Assembly: GCF_041146395.1 (NCBI RefSeq)
Contig: NC_090989.1
Coordinates: 221,806,843 to 221,870,842, forward strand
DNA from: Eulemur rufifrons
Taxonomy: Eukaryota; Chordata; Mammalia; Primates; Lemuridae
Direction of reading: 5' to 3'
Length of the DNA stretch: 64,000 bases
Shown here: positions 37,480 through 52,704 of the stretch, piece by piece
Position numbering within the stretch: position 1 is the first letter of the stretch
Layout: each line of letters starts with the position of its first letter
Made by a program: the position numbers and the translations under genes
Notes under the pieces: generated by a model
What the model was told of the DNA's origin: nothing
Database searches by the model: none
The model's input: only the letters and a program-made list of their open reading frames with translations

Positions 37480-38345
37480 AAAGAAATGACCTCTAGACTG
37501 AACGTATAAATGTTAAAATTTTCTTCTAAATAACAAAAATAACATAAACAAAATTAAAAAATGAGCAGAAAACTACAAAAATGCTAGCAACTCACAAGAA
37601 AATGGATTGATTTAGTATAAAACAAGCTCTTATAAATTAGTAAAAAAAAATAAAACTCTCGTGGAAAGAAGAAGCAATTTACTAGAAGAATTACAAAGGA
37701 CCACAGGAAAAATGGAGCTTTATAAGTTATAAAATATATACTTCATACCTTTCTTTTCTGTGATCAACGTGGCCAAAAAGTAATTTAAATTAATGGTATG
37801 CCCAGTTTTTTCAATGATTCACTAATAAGGACATTCTTATACTTCGCTGAGGGGCAAGTGAAATGGTTCAACACTATTAGGTAGCCATTTGGAAATAACT
37901 ATCAAGAGCCTGAAAAAATAAGCATGATTTATGAACTAATCATCTTTCATCCTGAATTATATCTTGAGGAAATAATCAGAGATGTGCACAAAAATGTATG
38001 ATGTAGTACTATATATCCATAATAGCATTTATTTATAACATTGACAATGGCAGCAAGCTGATTATCTTCCATTGAGTAATACAATACAATCCTATCTAAC
38101 CATTTAATATTTTTTAACCATTTAATTTTCTAAGACTATTTGATAACACAGAGATCAATTTGTGATGTAGTAATCATATTAAACTATATATGAAGTGTGA
38201 TTCTATGGTTCTTAAAATACATGTGAAATTTCCAAAAATCACATCAATAGTTGTTGATGGGTAAGAGAATAATAGGTAGTTTTTAAGTTTTTATACTTTT
38301 ATGAATTTTCAAATTTTTCTATATTGAAAAATTATTCTTTTATAA
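37480..38345 (+). mobile_element. Old L1M 3' portion, sense
   Basis: A-rich plus strand with TAGCCATTTGGAAATAACTATCAAG, CTTGAGGAAATAATCAGAGATGTGCAC, a run like the L1 ORF2 end, and a terminal AATTTTTCTATATTGAAAAATTATTC. Highly diverged; the left end is approximate. Confidence 0.65.
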
Positions 38346-38429
38346 TTGGGGGAAAATAATAAATATGTTTTCCAAGCTTTATCGTGTACAAAATATTCAT
38401 GAATTTTGAGTTTATAGTTCTGTGAATTC

Positions 38430-38700
38430 CAGAAATTATATGCAATTGAGTAACTGTGCTGCATTCAAGATATACAACATTTTCATCACCCCAAAAACAT
38501 TCCTCATGCCACTTTGTAGTCAAGGTAGTCAATTCCATCCCTTGAACAATCCCTGGCAACCACTGCTCTTTCTGTCACTCTTATTTTGTCTTTTCTAGAA
38601 TTTCATATATGAGTTTGAGATTCATCTGTGTTGTCATATGTGCCAATATTTTCTTCTGAAAATTATATTTCAAAAGAATACTCAGTATGTGGTTCACTCC
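38430..38700 (-). mobile_element. L1M 3' UTR fragment, antisense
   Basis: CATTTTCATCACCCCAAAAACATTCC, CCCTGGCAACCACTGCTCTTTCTGTCAC and TTCTAGAATTTCATATATGAG are the antisense L1M 3' UTR landmarks. It lies next to the sense L1M in tail-to-tail orientation. Confidence 0.85.
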
Positions 38701-38739
38701 AAGGATTAACCTTGGAGGGAAGAGGCAATGGAGCATGAA

Positions 38740-38900
38740 TGGAAAGAACAAGAGATATTGAAACTGAAGATTGGGCAAGTCACCCACATTCTCTGGCTCT
38801 CAGTTTGCTCATGTGTAAAATGAGGGTAATAATAACATCTTCCTCACCCATATCCCAGTGTCATTATGAGTAATGAATCAGAATATGCTTGTTAAACCAC
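38740..38900 (+). mobile_element. MIR SINE fragment, sense
   Basis: GATTGGGCAAGTCACCCACATTCTCTGGCTCTCAGTTTGCTCATGTGTAAAATGAGGGTAATAATAACA is MIR. Confidence 0.85.
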
Positions 38901-38904
38901 CTTG

Positions 38905-39465
38905 TGTGGCACCAACATCAGCTTCTATGTTTATTGTTATTGTGAATCTTATTAATATTGCTGATGTGTAGGTCAGTGTTCCCATCCCCTTCAAAATGAG
39001 ATTTGTCTTTATACAAAATAGAGAATTGCCTTCATAAAGACATGTTCTGATATTAAGCCAAGCCTTTAATGAATTGTCATTATAAGAAATGTTTTAGGAA
39101 GGGCCAGACTTTAATGAGTGGTAAATGATCAAATACTCTAGCATGAGTTATTTTCAGATTCAATTTCTGATATCCACACTTTTTTTCTTTTCTTTTTTTG
39201 CTTTTATTTTCTAAATCTCTCTGTGTTTAGATCTTGGTCCCTACTTACAGGTTAGATTCTGAGAACTTCCTCCTTTTATTAATTTTTGATAGCTAAATAA
39301 GCAATTCTTAGACTTTTTAAGGCTGTGTAGTTAAGTAGTGGGGAGACAAAAAGGCACTGAAGAATCAATAAGTTTTTAAATCAGTTTGTAGACAAGCACT
39401 AGGTACCATGAAATAACTCTAAATTGACTGGAAAGAAATGATTATAATAAGCATGCCTACCTAGT
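38905..39465. other. Unassigned AT-rich DNA
   Basis: Nothing recognised. Confidence 0.5.
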
Positions 39466-39469
39466 TCAT

Positions 39470-40020
39470 TTATTCTTCATTTATTCATTCTACAGTCAAC
39501 ACATTTTGATTGAGTTTCCATCATGTTCCAGACGTTCTGCAAGGACCTGGGATACAGTTGACAGTTGGCCTATAGAAATTACATTCCAGTAGAAGATGAG
39601 ACTGAATTAAATAGTTACAAATTCTGAAGAGTGTAAAAAGAATTCAAACAAAGCACTGCAGTGAGTAATGAAAGAGGGTTAGGGAACTCAAGAAAGGACT
39701 CTCCAGGGAGATCACAGGTGAGCTGAATCCTGCCGCATGAGAAGGAGCTAATCTTGTGAAGAGCTGGAGGAAGGAGCACTAGAAGAGGCAGTGGCGTATG
39801 TAAATGTCCTGTGACAAGACACGTAGAAACTAAAAGGAATGAATGTGGTTGAGGCAGGATGGGTAGGGTGAAAGGTCCAGAATTGAGACTGGAGAGAGAG
39901 GCAGGATCAAATTTGTCACAACATTGAAAGCCAAAACGAGTAGTTTGGCATTTGTCCTAATTCCATGGAGAGAACTGGATGGTTTTACATAAGTAAAGTG
40001 ACTTGCTCTGTTTTAATCCT
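39470..40020 (-). mobile_element. L2 LINE 3' region, antisense
   Basis: It begins TTCATTTATTCATTCTACAGTCAAC and runs through CTGGGATACAGTTGACAG, ACATTCCAGTAGAAGATGAGAC and GGCAGTGGCGTATGTAAATG in antisense L2 order. Confidence 0.75.
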
Positions 40021-40024
40021 GAGT

Positions 40025-40825
40025 GTTTTCATAAAATTGAATAGATCATTCTCTCATCTGATCTGTAGCCAGCAGTTTACTTGTAAAGAATTTAATTAAG
40101 GTATAAGAAAAAATATATACATTAAAGCCTTATTTACTTATTATTTGTTAGAACAATAATTATTCAAGGTTTTTTCCTTGGGATAGTATCAGGTACTACA
40201 GATCATTATAATTTTTTCTCTGTTGTCTTCTCTCTACTTCCTAATTGAGGAAGGCTTCCCAGAGACAGCTGGGGGTTCCATGCACTCAACCAGATACCCT
40301 GTTTACTCTGAGCCAATGCATGTACCATTTAGGCTCCTGTGGATGGCCTTGGCTAGATTTAGAATAAGGGCAGTCAGAAGCTGATTTATTAACCAATTTA
40401 GAAGCTATTATATAATAAATCAAATTCTTCTTTGGTACCTTCATTTTTAAACTTACTAGCTTCAGGTTACTAGCAGAGTTGTGATAATGTTTCATTTTAT
40501 TTCCTCTCCAAATGCTTTGTACATTTCATATGAAGTTCAAGTAAACTTGAATAATCATCATAATTTTATTTATATGATTACACAGATACCTTTGGTTTAT
40601 ACTTACTATCATAGGCATCAAGTTTCTGTCCAAGAACATCTTTTGTGTGATTAAAACCTCTTGTTGTGATACTTGTCTAAAATATTGTTTTATAGTTATA
40701 AATAATGGTAAATCACAGTTTTATGATATAGCTAACTAGAGTATCTGAAACTAAGTCAGTTGCCTTAAAAATAGATTTTAGTTTTTTATTTATACATTAT
40801 AAAGCCTTATACAATATATCAAGAA
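40025..40825. other. Unassigned AT-rich DNA
   Basis: Nothing recognised. Confidence 0.5.
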
Positions 40826-40829
40826 TTTA

Positions 40830-40945
40830 TATTTGAATTCAAACCATGGCTCTGAAACTTACTGTGTGAACTTGGGTAAGTATTTAGCCTTTCTGTGTTT
40901 CAGTTTTCTCTACTAGAAAATGCAGGTGAGAATAAAAGTTGGATG
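40830..40945 (+). mobile_element. MIR SINE fragment, sense
   Basis: AATTCAAACCATGGCTCTGAAACTTACTGTGTGAACTTGGGTAAG...TGTGTTTCAGTTTTC is MIR. It forms the start of a long chance frame ending at 41530. Confidence 0.8.
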
Positions 40946-41364
40946 GTAGTGAGAATAAATAGATTTTATATATGTAGAAACTTACCCCACATTTGCAAAA
41001 ATCATATGATCCCTTTAGAAACATTCATTTTTTTTTCTCACTTAATAAATACTGTGTTTGCAGTATTGTGTTATATTATATATTGGGCATACCAAATGAG
41101 TATGGATGATTCTTGTCTCCCTGGAGAGGCCAGCCAGGTGGAACTAGGAAATAGGGAAGGAATGTGGAAGTTGCTAGTGAAAACAAAAGAAACCCAGAGC
41201 TATTGGAAGAACCATTGGTCCTTCTGTGCTTTGCAGGATTCTGGTGTAAAGTTATGTTCACTGAGTTGCTTTTCCTCTTTTCAGGTTTGTCAGATCAGAT
41301 ACTGGCTTCTTTTTAGAAAGCCACAGGAACCCAGTACAAATCTTTTTTGTCGTTTTAATTGGCA

Positions 41365-41610
41365 GCAGCACATTATAGTGGGAAAGAGCAGGTTATGGAA
41401 TAAGTTAGACCTGGATTCAAGTCCATTTCCTAGCTCTGTGACCTTATGCAATTCTCTTAACTTCTCTGACACTGTTTCCTCGTCTGTAATAGTGGGTAGT
41501 AAAGCTGCAAACTTCATAGGTTTGTTATGAGAACTAAATGAGCTATGCGCTTGGAAAGCCTAGTACGCTGTTTAACACATAGTAAGTGCTCAAAGAAAGT
41601 TATCATTTTA
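41365..41610 (+). mobile_element. MIR SINE, sense, near full length
   Basis: CATTATAGTGGGAAAGAGCAGG...GACCTGGATTCAAGTCC...TCTGTGACCTTATGCAATTC...AACACATAGTAAGTGCTCAAAG covers most of MIR in order. Confidence 0.92.
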
Positions 41611-41634
41611 ACATCATCATAATAGAACTCATAA

Positions 41635-41720
41635 AAGTTATATAAGTTGCCCAATGACTTAATGTAGATTCAAACCTGGTTCTCCCTGATTTCAAAATCC
41701 ATGTAGTTTGTACTGATTTT
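41635..41720 (-). mobile_element. MIR fragment, antisense
   Basis: TATAAGTTGCCCAATGACTTAATGTAGATTCAAACCTGGTTCTC resembles antisense MIR directly after the sense copy. Confidence 0.5.
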
Positions 41721-41730
41721 ATGCCTCCTT

Positions 41731-41758
41731 ACAAAACAAAACAAAACAAAACAAAAAA
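41731..41758. repeat. (AAAAC)n microsatellite
   Basis: About five units of AAAAC. Confidence 0.95.
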
Positions 41759-42371
41759 CTAGACCAATTCTTTCAAAAACTAAAATCATATAATCCCTGC
41801 CACTACAGTTATTAAAAATAAAAATGAAAGGCTCATGGTTACTAAAAATATGATACCAGAATAAACAATAACAATGATACATTTTCTAAAGGATGACAAA
41901 AATGGATAGCAAGTATGGTTTCCATTAGCTTGCTTCATTAAAATCCTCTATCAAGCAGAATTACTGCTTTGAGGATTTTCCAGATCACAGTATGTCTCTG
42001 TTTCCCAGGTGAACAGACCTTATGGTCCAACCCAGCACTAGCCATTAGTGTCAGAAACCCAGATGCACAAGACTCAGGGTGTGTGGCTGGGACGGGCTCT
42101 CAGCATTCACTGGTGAGAGTCAAAGGGTGAGAAAGTATATGGTTTGAGCTTGAACTTGTGTCTGATTTAGGCATCCATTGGCCGATAAATCTGACTTAAG
42201 CAGCACTGTTAACAATGAAATGCTGAGCTTCCCTCTAATTCATGTAATTTATGCAAGTGGTAATTGGAGATTCGCTAAGTCTCCCCTCCCAAAAGGTATT
42301 CATTCATGAGTTCTTTACCAAGTTGGTCAAATTTATGGCATTCATAATGGCAATTTATCTAAAATACCTCT

Positions 42372-42374
<3 letters not shown>

Positions 42375-42409
<35 letters not shown>

Positions 42410-42417
42410 CGCACACA
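42375..42417. repeat. (TG)n(CG)n tract ending in CACACA
   Basis: About 13 TG units run into six GC/CG units (42401-42412) and then CACACA. Alternating purine-pyrimidine throughout, with a self-complementary core, so Z-DNA or cruciform formation is plausible. CG repeats are rare in methylated mammalian DNA. Confidence 0.97.
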
Positions 42418-42989
42418 GTGTATATGTGTTGTAGATGTCAAAGTTTAGAATAGAAAGAATTCATTTACAATAATGAATAGCATTGCAAATATTAGAGGAG
42501 TGTGACTATCAAGTGATTAAAAATGTACATCTCAAATTCTTATATTTTCAACAAGCCTCCATGGACTCATTAAAATTTTAGAATTATGCCAGAAAATCAT
42601 CCCTTGTATGAATGGAAGTTTTAGGGTTTCAAAGCTGAGAGAGAATGTATTTTAGCTCTTGGCTTTTGAATATTTGTTATGCACTTTGTCAGTGTGTGTA
42701 TGTAGGATTTCTGTTTTTGGTGAGACAGAAGCTGCTTATGTACCTTTTTGTTTTCCAAGGTAAATCATTTTATATATTAAAGTTTTTCACTTTATTATTG
42801 GAATATAGAACCCCCTCTCAGTGTAGAGAGGAAAGCAGTAAGGGAAGTCAGAAGTGGTTCTTTTCTCCTGTGTTCTCTATAGCTACATCTCTTTCTGGAA
42901 GAAGCAAAGGAGGAAATGAAGGTGTTCTGTTTTGCTTTGCTCTTCCTGGAGCAGTAGCTGCAGGAAGGACAGCACATGGGACTTCAATA

Positions 42990-43255
42990 TCGGTAATAAT
43001 AAATTACTGATATTTTCTGAGCTCTTACCATGTGTGGGACCTTCTTCTAAGGGCTCTGTACATATTGGCATATTAATTTCACATTATTCTTTTGACATAG
43101 GTAATATTATTACCCCCAATTTGCAGATGAAGAAATTAAACCAAAGTGAGATTAAGTAACTTCCCCAAACTTATGTGTATACCATAAATCTGGGGTTTAA
43201 ATCCAGGTCCTTGGGTCCATGGTGTGTGCTCTTAAGCACTGTGCCGCACTGTCAG
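42990..43255 (-). mobile_element. MIR SINE, antisense, full length
   Basis: TCTGAGCTCTTACCATGTGTGGGACC, TATTATTACCCCCAATTTGCAGATGAAGAAATT, GATTAAGTAACTTCCCCAAAC and CTCTTAAGCACTGTGCCGCACTG cover MIR from end to end. Confidence 0.92.
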
Positions 43256-43279
43256 TGAATAAGATAGCAATAATACTAA

Positions 43280-43505
43280 TAATGACAACAATAATAATGA
43301 CCTTTAAATGTGCTTTTCACTGTCAGTACAGTACTAATTGCTTTTAATCTTCACGAAAACCTCAAATGGAAACTACTGTAGACCCTGTGTTTACAACGTG
43401 GAAACTAAGGCTCTGAGAAGTTGAGAAACTAGCCCAGGGCCACACTGTGGGTAAGAGAGAGGTGGGACTTGGGTTTGAACTGAGTCTGTCTAATGTCAGA
43501 GCTAG
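43280..43505 (-). mobile_element. Second MIR SINE, antisense, adjacent
   Basis: TTTTAATCTTCACGAAAACCTC, GTGGAAACTAAGGCTCTGAGAAGTTGAGAAACTAGCCCAGGGCC and GACTTGGGTTTGAACTGAGTCTG are antisense MIR, in direct tandem with the copy before it. Confidence 0.88.
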
Positions 43506-43630
43506 CAGATAAAGGTAGGGAGGATGAAGCATAAACCACTCAATCCCTGCTCATGTCTTGAATCAGTGTGAATTTTAACCCACCCCCACCTCCATTACAA
43601 GTCAGAGTGAAAAAGAGAAAATTTACTGCT

Positions 43631-43633
<3 letters not shown>

Positions 43634-43665
<32 letters not shown>

Positions 43666-43683
43666 GTGTGTGTGGGGGGGGGG
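43634..43683. repeat. (TG)n followed by a G10 run
   Basis: About 40 bases of TG with one interruption, then ten Gs (43674-43683). Confidence 0.95.
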
Positions 43684-43689
43684 TGTCAG

Positions 43690-46250
43690 CTATTAAAGTC
43701 TGTTTTTATTAATTTATGAAAGAAATGTATAAAAGAAACTAAATTATTAGTGAGTTTCTCTTCAAAGCTTCCTAAAAAACCTTTAAAGTAAGTAATTCTA
43801 GGGATGTAAGAGGATTAAGAGACTACTGTATTGAAAGTACCCCTGTAACATAATATTGAATATAACCCTTAAGAGGGTTTTTACTAAAAACTATACACAG
43901 TCATGTGGAGGATTAATGGTCTCAGATATGCAGCGTAAAGAAGAGTTTTGAGTGGAGCTCGTCACCTATCTTCATGCATTTGGAGAACTATTCTCTGGAA
44001 GAAACACTCAACTTGGAAGTTACAGGGAAGCACATTTCACCTCCGTCTTAGGAAAAACTGTCTATCCATTAGAACTGTCCAGTGGGATGGGCTGCCTCAG
44101 AAACTTACCCACTACGTGTCACCATAGGCATCTATGAAGAGGGTGGATTGCTTTCAGGGAAGCCGGGGAGAGAGACCCCCAATAGTGAAGGGAAAATGCA
44201 ATAAACAACAATGCCAATTCTGAGATTTTTTTTTTTTTTATTTTACGTGGAATAAATGCTGCTTAAGCTACTTAACAAAGGAAGCCATCTATTTTAATAG
44301 ATTTTAATGTATTTTAGAATCTATTATCTATAAAAGATGTCAAAAGGGAAAAAATACTTTAAAAGAAAAACTTATTTAATCTGTTTGAAGAACATATATT
44401 TGGAAATAACTGTTCTGTAAGTCAATGGAATCTATAAAGAGATTTCATATTTTGAAAAATATTGTAGAAGCACCAAAAAATTCCTAAAAATTTTATAAGT
44501 GAACTTAAAGGGAAAAAAACCAGAAAAACATTTTTTGACAAAAATGATAAATTGCTATAATGTTCAAAACACAAATGATTTTATGATAAAAATAATGAAA
44601 CACAACAAAGCTATAACTGATGCCAATCATAAAGCAAGCAGGATGTTCATATTAAGATTATAAAACATTGAGGCAAACGAAGGTATCCACAAAGGCTTAC
44701 CATTGGGTTGGTTCCTGGTGTTTCCCTTGGATGTTTGAATATCATCCTTCTGCACTGTGTGCATTATATTCATATACTAGAGCTTGAAAATGTATGTTTA
44801 ATTAATGTCCAGATCCCTATGAATTTCAATGTTATTGGAGCATCTTTTATTGAGTGGAGCATCTTTTATTGAGTGGTGTTTGCAGAAAACACAGGAAGCT
44901 TTTGAATTCTCTGTACTTCCTGGTCACTGTGTCATTTTATTTCCATTTGTATAGGTTTTCATGGGTCAGCCCCTTTTATATCTAAGGGGTTATCATAATG
45001 AGACAGTGTGCATAAGGTATACAATGCTATATTGAAGGTGCTGTGATTTTTTTTTTTTTTTTAAGAGAGGGAACATGGTCTTCAAATGGAAGAAATGTAG
45101 ATTATTTATACTGTGGTTTACTGTTAGCATTGAGAATGAGCTCAAATGTTATCATGATTCTTCAGTTTAGCATCATTTACACAGGAAGTAAAAAGGGGAA
45201 GATGGTCAGTGGGAAGTGGTTTTCTGCAGTATGGGAGAGAATTAGAGTTGGTTCAAAGACAGGCTTTGGAATATAGAAATTCAATGTGCCCAGTTTGCTG
45301 TATTTTTAGGATACTGTAAGCTAATATGATCATGTCAGAATTTTCAGACTGCTAGAATTTGTTTCACAGATTTATAAACATCTACATTCATAAAATTTGT
45401 AAAGAAGCATTTCGAGTTTTTGATATACTAACATCTGGGGTTGGGTTTTGTCCTCCTTGCTTTTTCCTCAGTAGATTCCTCTCTAAAACTGGGGAAGGCA
45501 TCTTCCAGTGAAAATATAATTTCTTGAAAGTGGGGAAGAGGGTCCTGAAAACCCTACTTTAGATGTTTCAGTAGCCAACAATTCTGGCACAAGCGACCCC
45601 AATGATAGAAGAAAAACCTCCTCTCATGCACCGTCATCCTTCTTTGATATTCTTTGCGGTGTCTTATCCAGATCGATTCCTTGGAGGTTTTGTGCTTCTC
45701 TCCTCTAATTGCCATTAGAGAGGGCTGTGAATCTTCCTACTTCTTCATAGTTCCTAACTATTCTCTTTGACCAAAGTTATTCAGCAAAACTTAAGGGGGT
45801 TAGGAGAATCAAAGGCTCTGTGTTTTCAGAATGAGGCTGTCATTTCTGTGGGGTCTTTGGAACAGTGCGGGGTGGTGGGTAGGCAACTGTAGTGTTTCGG
45901 CATTTTCATAGCGCAGACTTCTCACACCCTCAACAGAACCACTTAAGGGCATTTAATAGCTTAGAAAGGCTGGAGCCTTGTGGCCTCACTAAAGCCAAGG
46001 TCGTGCCATCTGATGAACACCGCTCTGCAGTGGAGCGTGAGGAAACCCATGCCGCCCTTGGAGGCTCCTGCCTTCCTCTTTTCCCCATTTATTAAACTCA
46101 GGAGAACTCACAGGAAGCATTCAGGTTTAATTTGTCTTGCTTGAGTTCATTACCTAGTACTATACGTATGCACACTTGTGCATACTTAATGAAAATTGTC
46201 AGTGGGTTTCCAGCTCAAAATCAGCACATGCTGCTGAGAAGATGAATCAC
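43690..46250. other. Unassigned AT-rich DNA with short simple repeats
   Basis: Holds a 19-base tandem pair (44837-44874), a T16 run at 45047-45062 and a shorter T run near 44226. No repeat family or coding signal recognised. Confidence 0.55.
44837..44874. repeat. Tandem duplication, 19 bases x 2
   Basis: GGAGCATCTTTTATTGAGT occurs twice in direct succession without change. Confidence 0.97.
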
Positions 46251-46254
46251 AGTA

Positions 46255-46490
46255 TAGGGATTTAGTACATACCCAGCGCTGTTCTAAGTGCTTCACCGAT
46301 ATTAGCTCATTTAGTCCTCACCATAATCCTAGGTGTGTGGGTTTATTTTTATCTCCACTTTACAGATAAGGGCTCCAAGGCACAGAGGAAGTGGGTAAAT
46401 TTGCCCAAGGTCAGGGTCAGAATTGGGATTTGCACCATGCAGCCTGATGCCAGAATTCAGACTATTAACTACTACATCAATGTCATACCA
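46255..46490 (-). mobile_element. MIR SINE, antisense
   Basis: CAGCGCTGTTCTAAGTGCTTCACC, TAGCTCATTTAGTCCTCACCATAATCC, TTTACAGATAAGGG and AAATTTGCCCAAGGTCAGGGTCAGAATTGGGATTTG are antisense MIR. The 129-codon frame at 46335-46724 starts inside it and is spurious. Confidence 0.92.
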
Positions 46491-46567
46491 AGTAATAATC
46501 TGAAAGAAAGGCTGAGCATTTCTTCTCTAAAGTCTTTTAGCTTAACTCTTACACAAGATCAAATTAC

Positions 46568-46588
46568 AAAAAAAAAAAAAAAAAAAAA
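46568..46588. repeat. Poly(A) tract, 21 bases
   Basis: Uninterrupted A21. No element body recognised upstream of it other than the MIR. Confidence 0.95.
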
Positions 46589-46689
46589 GCTAAAGCTGAG
46601 GCAGTGGTTTTACTGCTGTGGTCCCCTTAATTATGAAAGAAATAAAAGAGAACTGAAAATTTGTCTTTCTTTACAGCCTAGTAGACTGA

Positions 46690-46860
46690 TTTCAATCCAC
46701 ACTCTGGTTTTATTAGTATGTTAGACTTGTTGCTAATTTCTCTGGACCTCACTTTCTCAATCTATGAAATAGGATTATGATTGTGTTGATATGAACTTTT
46801 GTAATACATTTCAAGTGCTTAGCACAATGCCTGACACGTATATATTAGCAGTTATTATTT
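46690..46860 (+). mobile_element. MIR SINE, sense
   Basis: TCTCTGGACCTCACTTTCTCAATCTATGAAATAGG and AAGTGCTTAGCACAATGCCTGACACGTATATATTAGCAGTTATTATT are MIR. Confidence 0.85.
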
Positions 46861-46869
46861 GAAAACTGC

Positions 46870-47380
46870 CTTCAGTCCCTTGTGAAAATAGAATAGTGGC
46901 AGACAATAAATTGACTGGGTGTGAGGTCGATTAACGTGATATTGTTTAATAGACAATAATCAGACACATGAGTTTTATTACACAAGGCAAGTCAGTGGTC
47001 TGTGTTTTACCAACAGCCTAGCTTTTCTGCAATATTCTTAGATGTGTGTGTGACAAAAGATCATTGTGAGGGTCATAGAGTTGCAGCACAATGTGTCAGG
47101 TATTTATTAGACCTCAGGGAGGGTCCACGTTGTCCCACATTCTGAATCACAGCAGTGTATCACATCTGCTCTCGCCGCTGCTGGTTCTGCTTCAAAACGC
47201 ATAATAGTCATGGAGCTGGGATTTACCAATCTCTTGGAGTTAATTAGAAATGGAAAATCAGTGTAGTCATAGAGAGGGACATAAAGAGGAAAAAATAAGG
47301 AAGATGGCAATGCTCTAAGGATGAGGGATTCTCCCGGGTGGGTAGGAGTCATCCGGTCAACTGCTGCCACTGAGATCCAA
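46870..47380. other. Unassigned DNA
   Basis: Nothing recognised. Leads into a G17 run. Confidence 0.5.
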
Positions 47381-47385
47381 TGTCT

Positions 47386-47402
47386 GGGGGGGGGGGGGGG
47401 GG
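47386..47402 (+). repeat. G17 homopolymer
   Basis: Seventeen consecutive Gs followed by GAGGCGGGACGTGGGAG. Potential G-quadruplex, and also a likely sequencing trouble spot. Confidence 0.9.
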
Positions 47403-47409
47403 AGGCGGG

Positions 47410-48145
47410 ACGTGGGAGTCCCAGTGGGGGTTGTGACAGGAACTTCCTTCTCCTAACTTCCCTTCTCTAAGTGAAATTATCCAATTTCTACCTTCAGATT
47501 GAAAAGTTCTTTATTTCTTCTCACCACAGGGGTCCTAAAGACTATACTCTCCCACGCAGCAGCAACTCTTTCTTAAAGCTTCCTTCGAGAATGATGGGGT
47601 GGGAATCTCCCGTTGGGGAAACTCCATCTTTATAGACAGCATCCCACATGGCACCTTAAGGGTTAAACTTTTGTTGCAGAGAAAGAGTATCAAGTGGCCT
47701 TCCAGGAGGGGATAACCTCCAATTTAGAAACTGCCATTTCTAAAAAGGTAAGCCAAATATACATGAGTTGACACGGCTTTCTATGAAAGGAACAACTCAG
47801 CATGTGTGAGTTCTTTTGGTGTCTGTCATCTCTCTAACGTATGTATCAGGGTGAGGACGGTCAATCACAGTTAATAAAAACCCCAGAACACGACAGAGAT
47901 GCCTTTTACTAGAGGTCCATTTTATGAAAGCTCTCAATTTACAATGTCACAGAAATCAGGAGGGAAGCATTTATCTTATCATTCACAGGCATCCCTTCTC
48001 CCTCTGTGTCCTAGCCCCTCCCCCCGTGCCAGTTTCCAGTCCCTCAAAGATGCTTTGTGCAAGAAAGTGCAAGTTGCCCGTTCTGGCTTTATTTTTGTTC
48101 CCTTTTGCTCTCCTCCTGGCTCCCCCCCAAAACCAAGCCAGCAAA
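47410..48145. other. Unassigned, mixed-GC DNA
   Basis: No repeat recognised over about 700 bases, which is long for this repeat-rich window. A donor-like AAAAAGGTAAGC occurs near 47748, but no matching exon could be supported. Confidence 0.45.
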
Positions 48146-48149
48146 GCAA

Positions 48150-48310
48150 ATGGCCCGGGTTCCCCCCCAACGCCTGACCTGCGTTTACTGGGAGGAGAGC
48201 GGGAGAGGGAGCGCGCATTCCGGAGCAGGCTGCTCTGACTCCGACCACAGGCTGTTTTGTGCAGGCTGTCCCTCTCCTTCAAAACCGTGCATCCCCTCCC
48301 CGAAGCAGCA
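48150..48310. promoter_or_regulatory. Isolated CpG cluster, candidate regulatory element
   Basis: About ten CpGs occur in 160 bases with elevated GC content, in a window where CpG is otherwise very sparse outside the DNAJA1 5' UTR. It includes GGGAGCGCGCATTCCGGAG. Several open frames overlap it on both strands without protein similarity. It is too short for a classic CpG island. It could be an enhancer, a decayed promoter or a GC-rich remnant. Confidence 0.4.
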
Positions 48311-52135
<3,825 letters not shown>

Positions 52136-52139
52136 AGGC

Positions 52140-52260
52140 AGACCTAAACATTGGGTCCTAATTCCACTGTGTTCTTAACCAGCTGTGTGACGTTGGGTAA
52201 ATTACTTAATCTGTCTGTAACTTGGTGTCCTCTTTAAAATGATTGACATGGGTCTTGACT
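52140..52260 (+). mobile_element. MIR SINE fragment, sense
   Basis: GGGTCCTAATTCCACTGTGTTCTTAACCAGCTGTGTGACGTTGGGTAAATTACTTAATCTGTCTG is the MIR core. Confidence 0.88.
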
Positions 52261-52379
52261 CAATTTAGACCCAGTGCTCTGATTCCCTGTGGTGAAGCCT
52301 GCCAGTCTCCATCTGTGTGGAAGAGAATAATCCGTTTGGGCTGAAAGAATTGAATATGAAAGTAGAAGAAGGAAATAGA

Positions 52380-52700
52380 GCAGGGCTGAAATCACGGAAG
52401 CCCTTCTCTGCTAAGTTAGGGCATTTGATCATTATCCTGAAATGAGGGGGTTCAATTAAAGGAATGTTTGCAGCCAGGTAACTGCCAGATTAAGGTATTA
52501 TATACTCATTCACCCTAGAATGTGTGAGATGGTGCAACTCGAAGCTGAGAGATTAGGTTAGAGGCCTGGAGAATTGGTAAGAAACTGATGAAGGCAAAAG
52601 TAACGGAGGTAAAATAAACAGGATAAACAGGATCTTGTTAAATGGGTGAATTGTGGTGGAGAGAAGAATCTAGGATAACTTCTGAGTCTCTGTCTTTGCT
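52380..52700 (-). mobile_element. L2 LINE fragment, antisense
   Basis: GATGGTGCAACTCGAAGCTGAG and GAGAGAAGAATCTAGGATAACTTCTGAGTCTC resemble the complement of the upstream L2 3' region. Diverged. Confidence 0.45.
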
Positions 52701-52704
52701 GTAG

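Noticed and set aside
40895..41530. 211-codon open frame
   Set aside because: It overlaps two MIR elements, has no recognisable domain and is contested by frames on the other strand.
46335..46724. 129-codon frame
   Set aside because: It begins inside an antisense MIR and runs through a poly(A) tract, which gives a lysine string.
47748..47760. Splice-donor-like AAAAAGGTAAGC
   Set aside because: A single short motif with no acceptor, coding frame or conserved exon beside it.
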